From assembly GCA_021740845.1 (NCBI GenBank), contig JAIOYZ010000001.1, positions 211,246 through 275,245 on the forward strand: a stretch of DNA of 64,000 nt, in the 5' to 3' direction. The stretch's first letter is position 1. Every line of letters starts with the position of its first letter. The DNA comes from Bacteroidia bacterium (GTDB lineage: Bacteria > Bacteroidota > Bacteroidia > UKL13-3). This document shows, one piece after another, positions 17,083-26,311 of this stretch. The translations under genes were made by a program, and so were the position numbers. Below the pieces are notes generated by a model. The model was given only the letters and a program-made list of their open reading frames with translations. It had not been told where the DNA came from and did not search any database.

Positions 17083-17526
17083 CTAATATTTAATTGGTCC
17101 TTTTTTAAAATTTAATTGAGAAGGAAGGGTTGGGGTAAAAATTAGTATTTTTTTGAATTCTGTTTTTTGGTTGAATAATGCTTCGGCTAAAATTACCACC
17201 TCTTTTTCACCAAAATTGGAAGATTTACCTCTCCAATCCCAAAATTTCTTTTCATCGTAATCTAATTGGAAACTACCCAAATAATATTCCTCAAAATCCT
17301 GACCAATATTTAAAATGCTTTTTCCAAATTTAACACTAGAGTAAATTTCATTTTTATCAACTAGACTTTGATATTTTGAGTCTCTTAAATCACTATAAAA
17401 AAATAATTTTTCGACTTTACCAGATTTAATAGTTGCTTGTTTTTTTAGGTGAATTCCTATTGGGCTAGCATAAATAGTATGTTCTAAACCTTCAATAATT
17501 AAGGTGAAATAAGATATGCCTAACAT
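17083..17526 (-). CDS. Hypothetical protein
   Basis: A 147-residue protein with no signal peptide. It is Lys- and aromatic-rich with short alternating hydrophobic stretches (LGISYFTLIIEGLEHTIYA, KVEKLFFYSDLRDSKYQSL, EVVILAEALF), suggesting a small alpha/beta fold. I do not recognise the family. It stands alone between the aldehyde dehydrogenase and the GldL-like gene, with AT-rich gaps on both sides. Coding status rests on length, plausible composition and an ATG start. Confidence 0.55.
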   Translation of the reverse strand: MLGISYFTLIIEGLEHTIYASPIGIHLKKQATIKSGKVEKLFFYSDLRDSKYQSLVDKNEIYSSVKFGKSILNIGQDFEEYYLGSFQLDYDEKKFWDWRGKSSNFGEKEVVILAEALFNQKTEFKKILIFTPTLPSQLNFKKGPIKY

Positions 17527-17650
17527 GTTCTAAAAGAATTTAACTAAATCAAATCTATTAATTTATTCCATTTTACAAAATAATTCAGAAGGAATTATGG
17601 GGATTAAATAAGGAACGCACTTGTATCCCGAATGAAAGAAATTAAAGTTT

Positions 17651-18163
17651 TCAATTCAATTTTTCTTTACTCATTAAAAACGATTGATAAATTAGAATTA
17701 TCCAAAAAAGATAGTCGTGCAGGTAGTTCATTTTTTGCAAGGGCCCATGCGTATCAATCCAGGGTGCCACAGCAAAAATGAGCACTACCCATGCCAATTT
17801 CAACCAGCTTATTGCATGTTTATTTTGGTTCAAACCGAACCTAAATAAATAGCTTAAAGCGATTAGCATGCTGGAGGAAATGAGAATTTCTTCTCCGTAA
17901 TTCCAATGCATAATTTTAAAAATAGTTCCAATAAATAGGAAGGCAAAAAATACCATGGCAATTTTTCCTTGCAGGCTTTTATAAAAGGTTCCAAAATAAA
18001 TCAAATACATTAAAGCTAGCAACCTAGCACCCGCAAGAACGGCGTAAAATTTGGGTTGTAATTCGGTTTGAACCAAAGCGCTGAAGTCTAAAAGGCTTTG
18101 TAGAAAAAGCAATAGAATGCCTATAATTACGATAGCGAGAAAGATTGGATTCTGTGTTTTCAT
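17651..18163 (-). CDS. Small membrane protein with a GldL-like motif
   Basis: A 170-residue protein with five or six hydrophobic segments. The segment FKIMHWNYGEE, inside a membrane-helix context, resembles the FKIMHWPG hallmark of GldL, the inner-membrane motor subunit for gliding and type IX secretion. It lacks the long cytoplasmic C-terminal part of true GldL and is not beside gldK/gldM/gldN, so it is a relative and not GldL itself. Two interspersed-motif copies lie within this short gene, encoding LVQT (18065-18074) and GLNQ (17827-17836). Confidence 0.65.
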   Translation of the reverse strand: MKTQNPIFLAIVIIGILLLFLQSLLDFSALVQTELQPKFYAVLAGARLLALMYLIYFGTFYKSLQGKIAMVFFAFLFIGTIFKIMHWNYGEEILISSSMLIALSYLFRFGLNQNKHAISWLKLAWVVLIFAVAPWIDTHGPLQKMNYLHDYLFWIILIYQSFLMSKEKLN

Positions 18164-18251
18164 TTAGGACAGGTAGTTTGGTGGCGGAATTTAACAGAAA
18201 AAACAAAGGCAATTTCAAAGCAAATTATATCTTCGTCGAAATTTACAAATC

Positions 18252-18566
18252 ATGGATCAAGAACATAACCCAAATCAATTACAAATTGAGTTAAGCGAAG
18301 AAATGGCTGAGGGCATTTATTCTAATTTAGCAATTATTACTCATTCAAATAGCGAGTTCGTTATAGATTTTGTGCGCGTAATGCCAGGTGTGCCTAAGGC
18401 AAAAGTAAAATCAAGAATAGTTTTAACACCAGATCATGCCAAGCGTTTATTAATGGCTTTAAATGATAATATCAGCAAATTTGAAGACATCAATGGAGAT
18501 ATTGCCATCAACGATTCAACACCACCTTTTCCAATGAACTTTGGTGGCCCAACTGGCCAAGCTTAA
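18252..18566 (+). CDS. DUF3467 family protein
   Basis: A 104-residue cytoplasmic protein matching the DUF3467 pattern: QIELSEEMAEGIYSNLAIITHSNSEFVIDFVRVMPG, then AKVKSRIVLTPDHAKRLLMALNDNI. Family members are small conserved proteins of unknown function found widely in Bacteroidota. It ends three bases before an interspersed-motif copy and a hairpin terminator shared with the convergent marC-like gene. Confidence 0.88.
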   Translation: MDQEHNPNQLQIELSEEMAEGIYSNLAIITHSNSEFVIDFVRVMPGVPKAKVKSRIVLTPDHAKRLLMALNDNISKFEDINGDIAINDSTPPFPMNFGGPTGQA

Positions 18567-18569
18567 TTT

Positions 18570-18618
18570 GGTTTGAACCTAAATTTTGAAAAGCAGAAGG
18601 AGAAATCTTTCTGCTTTT
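18570..18618. terminator. Motif copy plus hairpin between convergent genes
   Basis: An exact GGTTTGAACC (18570-18579) is followed by a 10-bp stem AAAAGCAGAA (18589-18598) / TTCTGCTTTT (18609-18618) with a 10-base loop and a T run. It separates the DUF3467 gene (plus) from the MarC gene (minus), so it can terminate transcription in both directions. Confidence 0.75.
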
Positions 18619-18619
18619 T

Positions 18620-19192
18620 TTATGGATGTCCGTAAATATTTGATTTGAAAATACGCACAGCAATGCTCAATAAAACGATTCCGAAAAATTTCCGAACGAG
18701 TGTCAGTCCAGAATCTCCAAGCATTTTTTCAATCCAAGACGAGGATTTTAAAACGATATAAACAAATATTAGGTTCACCAAAATACCCAAAAAGATATTT
18801 GGTAAACTATATACAGCACGCATACTTATAATGGTTGTAAGCGTTCCAGAACCTGCAATAATTGGGAAAGCTATTGGGATGATACTTCCTGTTTTTGCAG
18901 CTGGGTCGTTCTTTAATAGCTCAATTCCCAAAATCATTTCTAAGCCAATAATAAAAATTACAATGGAGCCCGCAATGGCAAATGATTGAATATCTACCCC
19001 AAAAAGTTGTAAAAACTGCTCTCCAATTAATAAGAATGCAATCATCAAAGCCCCAGCAGAAAGGGTTGCCTTGCCGCTATCTAAATGATTTTCCTTATTC
19101 TTAATGCTAATAATTACTGGCAAAGAGCCAATTATATCAATAATGGCAAAAAGGGTTAGTGTAATAGTGATGATATCTTGAAATGAAAACAT
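18620..19192 (-). CDS. MarC family integral membrane protein
   Basis: About 190 residues from the ATG at 19192, preferred over an in-frame start 16 codons upstream because MFSFQDIITITLTLFAIIDIIGSLP opens with the family's first helix. Six hydrophobic segments and the MarC/UPF0056 signatures are present (FAIIDIIGSLPVIISI, FPIIAGSGTLTTIISMRAVY, SSSWIEKMLGDSGLTLVRKFFGIVLLSIAV). The family's role is unsettled; despite the name it is not the multiple-antibiotic-resistance determinant. It is divergent from the PASTA gene, 50 bases apart. Confidence 0.9.
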   Translation of the reverse strand: MFSFQDIITITLTLFAIIDIIGSLPVIISIKNKENHLDSGKATLSAGALMIAFLLIGEQFLQLFGVDIQSFAIAGSIVIFIIGLEMILGIELLKNDPAAKTGSIIPIAFPIIAGSGTLTTIISMRAVYSLPNIFLGILVNLIFVYIVLKSSSWIEKMLGDSGLTLVRKFFGIVLLSIAVRIFKSNIYGHP

Positions 19193-19242
19193 GGTGGCAA
19201 AGATAGCTTTGTACTCTCTTAAATTATTAATATTTTGCAACC

Positions 19243-19989
19243 GTGAGATTCATAAAAACATTAGTAATAAATTTATTTTTAATCGGGGTAGTAGTATACG
19301 TGCTCGTATGGCTTGCTGCACAAGTGTTGAGCGTTTATACCCGACATGGGCAATCCTTAACTTTGCCCAATTTGCAAGGCTTAAATATTGAGGAAGCCGA
19401 GAAAATTTTACAACAAAAGAAATTAAGGTACGTAATTACCGATACCGTTTTTGTTGATAAACTACCAAAATTGGGAGTTGCAGAGCAAAATCCAAATGCA
19501 AACTCAAAGGTAAAAGAAGATAGAATTGTTTATCTAAGCATTAATTCTGATGCGAGTGCTACCGTTCTTATGCCTAATTTAATTAATAGCTCTTTGCGTT
19601 ATGCAGAAACTGTATTAACAGGTATGGGTTTGATAGTTGGTAATGTAAGTTTTAAGCCAGATATCGCTCAAAACGCTATTTTAGATCAATTGTGGAAAGG
19701 ACAAAGTTTGCAGCCGGGTGTTAAAATTCCAAAAGGTGCTGCCATTGATTTAGTGGTAGGAGATGGAAGTGGGGGAGCATTGGTTTCCTTACCAAACCTT
19801 AAAGGCTTATCTTTATTAGATGCAACAAATGTATTGCAAACTTCGTTGTTGCAGCTTGGAACTGTTGTTTACGAAGGTCCTGTAAAAGATAGCAGCCGCG
19901 CTGTAGTTCAAAGGCAGAATCCTCCCTTCGAAGAAGGTGCAACGCTTTCAGGTGGTGATTTTGTAGATATTTATCTTTCTATACCTTAA
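19243..19989 (+). CDS. Membrane-anchored protein with three PASTA domains
   Basis: A 248-residue protein from a GTG start: one N-terminal transmembrane helix (about residues 5-28), then three PASTA repeats. The first begins LTLPNLQGLNIEEAEKIL, the second VLMPNLINSSLRYAETVL and the third VSLPNLKGLSLLDATNVL. PASTA domains bind peptidoglycan or muropeptides. Here no kinase or transpeptidase is fused, which is the usual Bacteroidota form. It should sit in the inner membrane with the repeats in the periplasm. Its stop overlaps the start of the T9SS protein gene by one base (TAATG), indicating translational coupling. Confidence 0.9.
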   Translation: MRFIKTLVINLFLIGVVVYVLVWLAAQVLSVYTRHGQSLTLPNLQGLNIEEAEKILQQKKLRYVITDTVFVDKLPKLGVAEQNPNANSKVKEDRIVYLSINSDASATVLMPNLINSSLRYAETVLTGMGLIVGNVSFKPDIAQNAILDQLWKGQSLQPGVKIPKGAAIDLVVGDGSGGALVSLPNLKGLSLLDATNVLQTSLLQLGTVVYEGPVKDSSRAVVQRQNPPFEEGATLSGGDFVDIYLSIP

Positions 19990-22841
19990 TGATTAAAACT
20001 AAAGGATTTTTACTTGGAATTTTAAGTTTGCTTTCTTGCTCCCTTTGGGCACAAGAGGTTAGTGTCCCCTTAAATTCTAATCCCAAATTGGCAAATAGCT
20101 CCAATAGAAAAGTTGAGCTTGCTCAAAATAAAAAAGCTGAAGGTGTTTTTCCTTTAATTGATTTTTTTGTTGGTTCTGGTAAGGCCAATCCCATTTATTG
20201 GCAAAGCAATTCGTGCTCTATAGCAAATAGAAAGTTAATATTTAATGCCTTAGATAGCAATGGAAATGTTTATCCAAGTTCCGTTTTTGGAGATGAAATA
20301 AGTAGCAATTCCATTAATACATTAAATGCTTCACAAGTATTTTTAAGCTTTACCCTTTCACCAGGAAATTCATATAAAGCGGATGATTCTTTACTAGTTT
20401 ATGGCCTAGATAGATTTGGACAATGGCAATTGCTTTGGCAAAGTCCAAATGCCATGTTAGGTGGCAGAGAGGTTTTAATAGAATTGCCAGCATCACAATT
20501 TGGTTCAAGCATATTTGCAATTAAATTTAGTGCCTTTATTTCCAATCCAAGTACGGCAGATATTGATAATTTTGGGGTCTCTCAATTGGTATTAGCTAAT
20601 AAATTAAGTTTGCCATTTTATAATTACCAACGTGTGTTTACACCTATTGATTCCATGGTAGTTTGGGATTATTTTGCGGCTCCAGATGTGAAGGTAAAAT
20701 TGGGTGCTGATTTAGGCTATGTTTATGGAAATGTTGCCAAATTAGATGTGCATGATGCATTGGATTCTGTTTACTTTAATGCCAATAATACCTATAACGG
20801 AACAGATACTTTTTATACACATCCTTTCAATGTAATGGCATTTGAGGAGGCAGATACAATATTGTATTCTTTTGTTTTAAGGTCTGGTACCAACAATACT
20901 TTAAACGATTCATTGATTGTTGAATTTAAAAACAATTTAGGACAATGGGTAAGGGTTTTGGCACTCAATGGTATTGCTTTAAATAAATTTACAAATTTCA
21001 CTTTCAATATCAATTCCGGAAGAAATAGACATGCTAATTTTCAATCGAGATTTGTTTTTAAAAGTAACGCAAGCAAAAGCAATGAGGCCTTTTATTCTTT
21101 ATCGGGAATACGTTTAAATAAAACAATTGCCTTGCCGTTTTTTGATGATTTTTCAAATTCAAGAGTTAGGGTAAGTACTGAAAGATGGTTAGACAATTTT
21201 GTTTATGTTAACAATGATTTTCCAGTAAAACATCCAAGTATTAATGTGGCTACCTTCGATGGTTTGGATCAAAACGGAAATGCGTATTCTAAATTCCCAA
21301 CCAAGGCCATTTGTGATTATTTAACTTCTTGGCCAATCAATTTAAGCAGCTTACAAGCTTCCGATTCTGTAATTCTAAGTTTTTATTATCAATACGAGCC
21401 ACAAGGAACCACCAACCAAGTTTTCCCTGATGATTCGCTGATTATTGAATTGAGAAGTTCTGCTTTTGAAAAAGATTCTTTTGAAATCATAAAAATGATT
21501 GCGGCAGATGATTCTTTGTTAAATACATTCTACTTATTTCAATATGTAGTTACGGATCCAAAATTTTTCCATTCCGAATTTCAAATTAGAATCAAAAATA
21601 GAGGAAGCCAAAGTGGAAATTTAAGTCATTGGCATGTAGATTATATTCGTTTCAACAAAGGCAGAAAGCTGAACGATGCCAATAAAGATTTGGCTTTGAG
21701 CAATACGCCGCCAATTTATTTAGGACCTTATACCAGCATGCCTTGGAGGCAATATCAAGCCAATCAAGGGGCTTATTTGCATGAGGTAGATTTGTTGCGC
21801 TTGGTAAATCACGATAACCAACCTTATGCGGTGGATTATTTTAGAACTGTTTTAAAACCAGAGGGAGATACCTTAGATAAATACAATAATATCCTACCTA
21901 CCATTTTGGCAACAAGTGATAGCACGGTAAGCATCGACAAAGGTTTTAATTTTTCTACCACTATTACAGAGGCAGATAGTTTTATTTTTCAAACTCGCTA
22001 CCGGGTAAAAATTAGTGGCAACCAAAACGATAATGTTACGGGCAACGATACTTTTAGTGTTCCTACCATTTTTAGTAATTACTATGCCTACGATGATGGC
22101 ACTGCCGAAAGTGGTTATGGAATTCAAAAGAAGACCAATGTGGGTGCAAGTTTAAAATACAAATTAGAGGTTCCAGATTCTATTGTTGGTGTTTATGTTT
22201 TTTTCAACCAATCCGAATTAGATGTGAGCACGCAACGTTTTAAATTAAAAGTTTGGAAATCGATTTCGCCTCTTTTTGATCCAGCCATTAACGATGTGGT
22301 TTTGTATTCTCAAGATGTAAACAAACCTATTTATACCAATCAAATTAATGGATTTACTTCCTTCTTGTTTTCAAATCCAATTGCAGTTACAGATTCATTT
22401 TATATAGGCTGGGAACAAACCAATGCCTTTTTATTAAACATTGGTTTAGATAAAAATTACAGGTTCGGTTTGAACCAAAATATGTTCTTTAAAATGGATG
22501 GAAGATGGTATCCTTCAGAAATAGCTGGTGCTTTGATGATTCGTCCGATAATGGGAAGATTTTATGGTGTTCCAACTGCAGTAAATGAAATTCAACAAAA
22601 GGAAGAAATTCAATTCAATCTTTTTCCAAATCCAGCGCATAATTTGGTTCAAACCGATTTAAAAAATGCACAAAATTATGCTGTAAAAATGATTGACCTT
22701 TCTGGAAAAGAGGTGGCCACATTAGTTGTTTCCAATAATCAAATTCAATTGCCAGAAGTTACTGAAGGATTTTACATTCTTATTTTTGAAAATAAATTAA
22801 CAGAACAGAAATTCGCAAAAAAATTAATCATTCGTCATTAA
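19989..22841 (+). CDS. Large secreted protein with T9SS type A sorting domain
   Basis: A 950-residue protein with a signal peptide (MIKTKGFLLGILSLLSCSLWAQ). The long body contains several beta-rich repeats in which phrases such as DSLIVEFKNNLGQW, DDSLIIELRSSAF and DYIRFNKGRKL recur, suggesting jelly-roll or Ig-like modules. The last 75 residues (FNLFPNPAHNLVQTDL to KKLIIRH) are a type A sorting domain, so it is exported through T9SS and probably anchored at the surface. No catalytic motif is recognised. It is coupled to the PASTA gene. Two motif copies (22467-22476 GLNQ, 22646-22655 LVQT) lie near the 3' end, the second inside the sorting domain. Confidence 0.9.
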   Translation: MIKTKGFLLGILSLLSCSLWAQEVSVPLNSNPKLANSSNRKVELAQNKKAEGVFPLIDFFVGSGKANPIYWQSNSCSIANRKLIFNALDSNGNVYPSSVFGDEISSNSINTLNASQVFLSFTLSPGNSYKADDSLLVYGLDRFGQWQLLWQSPNAMLGGREVLIELPASQFGSSIFAIKFSAFISNPSTADIDNFGVSQLVLANKLSLPFYNYQRVFTPIDSMVVWDYFAAPDVKVKLGADLGYVYGNVAKLDVHDALDSVYFNANNTYNGTDTFYTHPFNVMAFEEADTILYSFVLRSGTNNTLNDSLIVEFKNNLGQWVRVLALNGIALNKFTNFTFNINSGRNRHANFQSRFVFKSNASKSNEAFYSLSGIRLNKTIALPFFDDFSNSRVRVSTERWLDNFVYVNNDFPVKHPSINVATFDGLDQNGNAYSKFPTKAICDYLTSWPINLSSLQASDSVILSFYYQYEPQGTTNQVFPDDSLIIELRSSAFEKDSFEIIKMIAADDSLLNTFYLFQYVVTDPKFFHSEFQIRIKNRGSQSGNLSHWHVDYIRFNKGRKLNDANKDLALSNTPPIYLGPYTSMPWRQYQANQGAYLHEVDLLRLVNHDNQPYAVDYFRTVLKPEGDTLDKYNNILPTILATSDSTVSIDKGFNFSTTITEADSFIFQTRYRVKISGNQNDNVTGNDTFSVPTIFSNYYAYDDGTAESGYGIQKKTNVGASLKYKLEVPDSIVGVYVFFNQSELDVSTQRFKLKVWKSISPLFDPAINDVVLYSQDVNKPIYTNQINGFTSFLFSNPIAVTDSFYIGWEQTNAFLLNIGLDKNYRFGLNQNMFFKMDGRWYPSEIAGALMIRPIMGRFYGVPTAVNEIQQKEEIQFNLFPNPAHNLVQTDLKNAQNYAVKMIDLSGKEVATLVVSNNQIQLPEVTEGFYILIFENKLTEQKFAKKLIIRH

Positions 22842-22848
22842 TAAAGAT

Positions 22849-23151
22849 ATGTCAGATATAAATATACACGAACTGCATGAACGCATGCAAAATGGAGAAA
22901 AATTAAACATCATTGATGTAAGAGAACCTTACGAATTTGAGGAGTTTAATATTGGAGCAACCTTAATTCCATTAAATGAGTTACCTAGTAAATTAGCCGA
23001 ATTAAGTAACCTAAAAGACCAAGAAGTTATTGTTCATTGTCGTAGTGGCGCAAGAAGTAACAATGCCAAAATGTTTATGATGAGCGAAGGTTTTACCAAT
23101 GTAAGAAATTTAATTGGTGGAATGATGGCTTGGCAAGCAGAAATTAATTAA
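22849..23151 (+). CDS. Single-domain rhodanese-like protein
   Basis: The 100 residues form one rhodanese module: INIHELHERM, IIDVREPYEFEEFNIGA, then the active loop VIVHCRSGARS with Cys64, and a final GGMMAWQAEI. Such proteins pass sulfane sulfur or detoxify cyanide in the cytoplasm. There is no signal peptide. It lies seven bases after the T9SS gene and ten before the multihaem cytochrome gene, all on the plus strand, so they may share a transcript. A sulfur link with the cytochrome is possible but unproven. Confidence 0.92.
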   Translation: MSDINIHELHERMQNGEKLNIIDVREPYEFEEFNIGATLIPLNELPSKLAELSNLKDQEVIVHCRSGARSNNAKMFMMSEGFTNVRNLIGGMMAWQAEIN

Positions 23152-23161
23152 GATTCTTCAT

Positions 23162-25108
23162 TTGAAAAAGGCGTTTATTTTTCCATTTTTATTAATTTTA
23201 CTAGGTATCGCCTTTTTCAATTTTTACTGCAATCAAAATTCTACCCAATCTGCCTCTCCCTATTTAAACCATTCGGATACCATTCATTATGTTGGTATGG
23301 AGCAATGTCGTGCTTGCCATCCAAGCATCTACGAATCCTTTATACAAACTGGTATGGGGCAATCGTTTGGCAGAGCCACAAAAGAAAAGTCTACGGCTAA
23401 TTTTCATAACTTAAAACCAATTTACGATTCTAGTTTAAATCTATATTATCTACCTCATTGGTTAAAAGATACTTTATACATAACTGAGTTTCGCTTGCAA
23501 GGAAAAGACACCCTTTTCAAAAGAACTGAGCGAGTAGATTATATAATTGGTTCTGGCCAACATACCAATTCTCATTTGGGTTCAAGCAATGGTTTTATTT
23601 ACCAATTGCCTTTAACTTGGTATGCGCAAAAAGGAAAATGGGATTTGCCTCCCGGCTTTGAAAATGGAAGAAATGTTCGCTTCTCCCGTGCCATCGAATT
23701 TGAATGCATGAGTTGCCACAATGCCATGCCTGTTCTTTCTCCTGGTTCTGTAAATAAATTTGAAAAAATACCCGAAGGCATCGATTGCGAAAGATGCCAT
23801 GGTCCTGGCGAGGCTCATACAACAGAGAAGCATCATGGAATTTTTATTGATACCAGCACGCAAATAGATTATACCATTGTTAATCCCCGAAAGCTAAGTT
23901 GGGAACTACAAATAGATGTTTGTCAGCGTTGCCACTTACAAGGAAATGCTATTTTAAAACCAGGTAAAACCTTTGCAGATTTTAGACCTGGAATGCGCCT
24001 AAGTGATGTTTACGAAGTGTTTTCTCCAAAATATGAGGGCAAAGACGATGAGTTTATTATGGCTTCGCATGCGCAACGTTTGCAGTTAAGTAAATGCTTT
24101 ATTGAATCCAATAAAACCAATAAATCAGAACCGGGTAAAGCTTTTAGTAGCATGAACCTAACATGCATTACTTGTCATAATCCACATGTAAGTGTTAAGG
24201 TAACTGGCAAGCAAATTTTTAACAATGCCTGTTTAAAATGTCATCAAGATAATTCTTGCAAAGAGGTGAAAGAAACTAGATTGCTTAACAACAACAATTG
24301 TGTTGAATGCCATATGCCTAAAAGTGGTTCAATAGACATTCCGCATGTAAGTGTTCACGATCATAAAATTAAGATTCCTATAAAAGAAAAACAACTTAGC
24401 GATCTTAGGAAATTTGCTGGGATTTATGCTGTAAACGCAAAGGAAAGCAATGCTCAAACCAAAGCAAATGCCTATTTAAATTACTTCGAGAAATTTGAAG
24501 GCGAAGCTATTTCATTAGATTCTGCCAATTTTTATTTGAACCAATTTTCGGATCAACCCAATTTTGCTGCTCAAAAAATTCACTATTTATATTTAAAAAA
24601 TAATTGGGAAGAAATCATTCAATTGGCTCAAACCATAGATTTAAAATTAGAGAAAGATCCTTGGGTTTGTTATCGTGTGGGTCAGGCTTATCAAAATTTG
24701 GGTCGAACCAAAAATGCACAAGAGTCCTATATTTTAGCCACGACATTAGCCCCAGATAATTTATCTTTTATTAATAAACTGGGAATAACTTATGTGGAAT
24801 TAGGGGAGTTTAAAAATGCCATTTCTTTATTTGGAGTTAGCTTGGCCAAACAACCCAAGCAAGCAGATGTATGGATAAATTTGGGATTTGCATATATTAA
24901 TACAAAACAAAGTGATTTGGCCTTACAAGCCTATAATAAAGCGATAAGCCTCGATCCTGATAATTTTCAAGCCTTGTTAAATAGAGCAGCATTGTTCAAT
25001 CTTCTTGGAAAAAAAGACAAAGCAAAAAAAGACTTACAACTAATTTTAAACGCAAATCCAGATAACCAGCAAGTAAAGGATTTGCTCCAACAATTAAATT
25101 CTGAATAA
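23162..25108 (+). CDS. Heptahaem c-type cytochrome fused to TPR repeats
   Basis: A 648-residue protein from a TTG start, with an N-terminal hydrophobic export segment (about 4-20) followed by Cys23, which could be a lipid-attachment site. Seven CxxCH haem motifs begin at residues 49, 182, 209, 254, 335, 357 and 380. From about 470 to the end are TPR repeats (WVCYRVGQAYQNLGRTKNAQESY, DVWINLGFAYINTKQSDLALQAY). Related multihaem/TPR proteins with a cytochrome c554-like N-terminal half are known in environmental bacteria; the physiological electron partner is not evident here. It needs cytochrome c maturation and a periplasmic or outer-membrane location. Confidence 0.9.
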   Translation: MKKAFIFPFLLILLGIAFFNFYCNQNSTQSASPYLNHSDTIHYVGMEQCRACHPSIYESFIQTGMGQSFGRATKEKSTANFHNLKPIYDSSLNLYYLPHWLKDTLYITEFRLQGKDTLFKRTERVDYIIGSGQHTNSHLGSSNGFIYQLPLTWYAQKGKWDLPPGFENGRNVRFSRAIEFECMSCHNAMPVLSPGSVNKFEKIPEGIDCERCHGPGEAHTTEKHHGIFIDTSTQIDYTIVNPRKLSWELQIDVCQRCHLQGNAILKPGKTFADFRPGMRLSDVYEVFSPKYEGKDDEFIMASHAQRLQLSKCFIESNKTNKSEPGKAFSSMNLTCITCHNPHVSVKVTGKQIFNNACLKCHQDNSCKEVKETRLLNNNNCVECHMPKSGSIDIPHVSVHDHKIKIPIKEKQLSDLRKFAGIYAVNAKESNAQTKANAYLNYFEKFEGEAISLDSANFYLNQFSDQPNFAAQKIHYLYLKNNWEEIIQLAQTIDLKLEKDPWVCYRVGQAYQNLGRTKNAQESYILATTLAPDNLSFINKLGITYVELGEFKNAISLFGVSLAKQPKQADVWINLGFAYINTKQSDLALQAYNKAISLDPDNFQALLNRAALFNLLGKKDKAKKDLQLILNANPDNQQVKDLLQQLNSE

Positions 25109-25172
25109 ATGGTGCAGAAAGTAGTTTTGGTTTTAATTATTGAATTAGCAAATTCGTTACACTAAATTATTT

Positions 25173-26237
25173 ATGCAGAAATCCTTTATAAATCCTAACG
25201 CTAAACCCGGCAAGAGTTTTAGAAACATTAGCTTGGTACTGCTTTTTTTGTTAGCTATTGCTGCTTATAAATTATACTCAGATGTGTTTAGTTCTAATGT
25301 AGGATTAAAATACAGCCAGGGCAAAACCTATATTTTTGTCCATTCCAATAAAGACATGAATCGTTTTTATAATGAATTGGAAAAAGGTTATTACTTAAAC
25401 AATTTTGAATCATTTAGTCGCCTTGCTAATATCCTAAATTTAGATGAAAAAATTAAGCCAGGCAGGTACTTGTTAAAAGTGGGAATGAGCAATTATGATC
25501 TTATAAAAATGCTTATCAATGGAAGGCAAGAAACCATTAACCTAACATTTAAATATGCCGAAAGACTTGAAAATATTGCAGGATTTCTAGGGCGTAATTT
25601 TGAGTTGGATAGTGCTCAGTGGTTATACTTTTTAAAAGACACCAGCATTTTTAATAAATGGGGATTTGATTCTTTAAATACGGTTGGCATGTTTATTCCC
25701 AACACTTATAATGTTTATTGGAATACCAATCCTCTAGCTTTTTTAGATCGCATGCATAAGGAGTATAATTCTTTCTGGACAGCAGAGCGCATTAAGTTAG
25801 CTTTAGATTGCGGTTTGAACCAAAACCAAGTAAGTACTCTAGCATCTATAGTTCAAAAGGAAAGTAATAAAATAGATGAAATGCCTGTGATAGCTGGTGT
25901 TTATATCAATCGGTTGCGAATGGGAATGGCCTTGCAAGCAGACCCAACAGTAATTTATGCTTGGAACGATAAAAGTATAAAACGAGTTACTGGAATTCAT
26001 ACTGCACTTAATTCGCCTTATAATACATACCTTAATGCAGGTTTGCCTCCAGGGCCAATTTGTTCTCCTTCTATCCAAGCCATTGATGCGGTATTAAACT
26101 TTACCCAACACAAATATATTTACTTTTGTGCTCGCGAAGATTTTAGTGGCTACCATTCTTTTGCAGCATCTTTTGCGCAACATCAAGAAAATGCTACACG
26201 CTACCAAAGGCAATTAAACAAGCTCCAAATCAGGTAA
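25173..26237 (+). CDS. mltG: Endolytic murein transglycosylase
   Basis: The 354 residues are typical of MltG/YceG: an N-terminal transmembrane anchor (about 18-36), a LysM-like segment near 80-120, then the catalytic YceG domain with GMFIPNTYNVYW (172-183) and the catalytic Glu230 in ASIVQKESNKIDEMPVIAGVYINRL. It cleaves nascent glycan strands near the inner membrane and sets their length. The interspersed motif is read as GLNQ at residues 214-217, close to the active-site segment. It is followed by the arsenic operon, which has its own promoter. Confidence 0.95.
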   Translation: MQKSFINPNAKPGKSFRNISLVLLFLLAIAAYKLYSDVFSSNVGLKYSQGKTYIFVHSNKDMNRFYNELEKGYYLNNFESFSRLANILNLDEKIKPGRYLLKVGMSNYDLIKMLINGRQETINLTFKYAERLENIAGFLGRNFELDSAQWLYFLKDTSIFNKWGFDSLNTVGMFIPNTYNVYWNTNPLAFLDRMHKEYNSFWTAERIKLALDCGLNQNQVSTLASIVQKESNKIDEMPVIAGVYINRLRMGMALQADPTVIYAWNDKSIKRVTGIHTALNSPYNTYLNAGLPPGPICSPSIQAIDAVLNFTQHKYIYFCAREDFSGYHSFAASFAQHQENATRYQRQLNKLQIR

Positions 26238-26262
26238 TTGAAAAATAATTTGGGTTAAGCTT

Positions 26263-26294
26263 TTGTATATTAAATTTTATTCATCGTATATTTG
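26263..26294 (+). promoter_or_regulatory. Promoter and possible ArsR operator of the arsenic operon
   Basis: TTG (26263-26265), a 21-base spacer and TATATTTG (26287-26294) match the Bacteroidota promoter form, 17 bases before arsR. A short dyad ATCG...CGAT (26283-26286 and 26295-26298) brackets the -7 box, where ArsR repressors commonly bind. The dyad is only 4 bp, so the operator part is weak. Confidence 0.55.
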
Positions 26295-26311
26295 CGATAT
26301 AAAATTAAGGC

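Noticed and set aside
26283-26298. Strong ArsR operator
   Set aside because: Only four base pairs are symmetrical. It is mentioned as a possibility and not called as an operator on its own.
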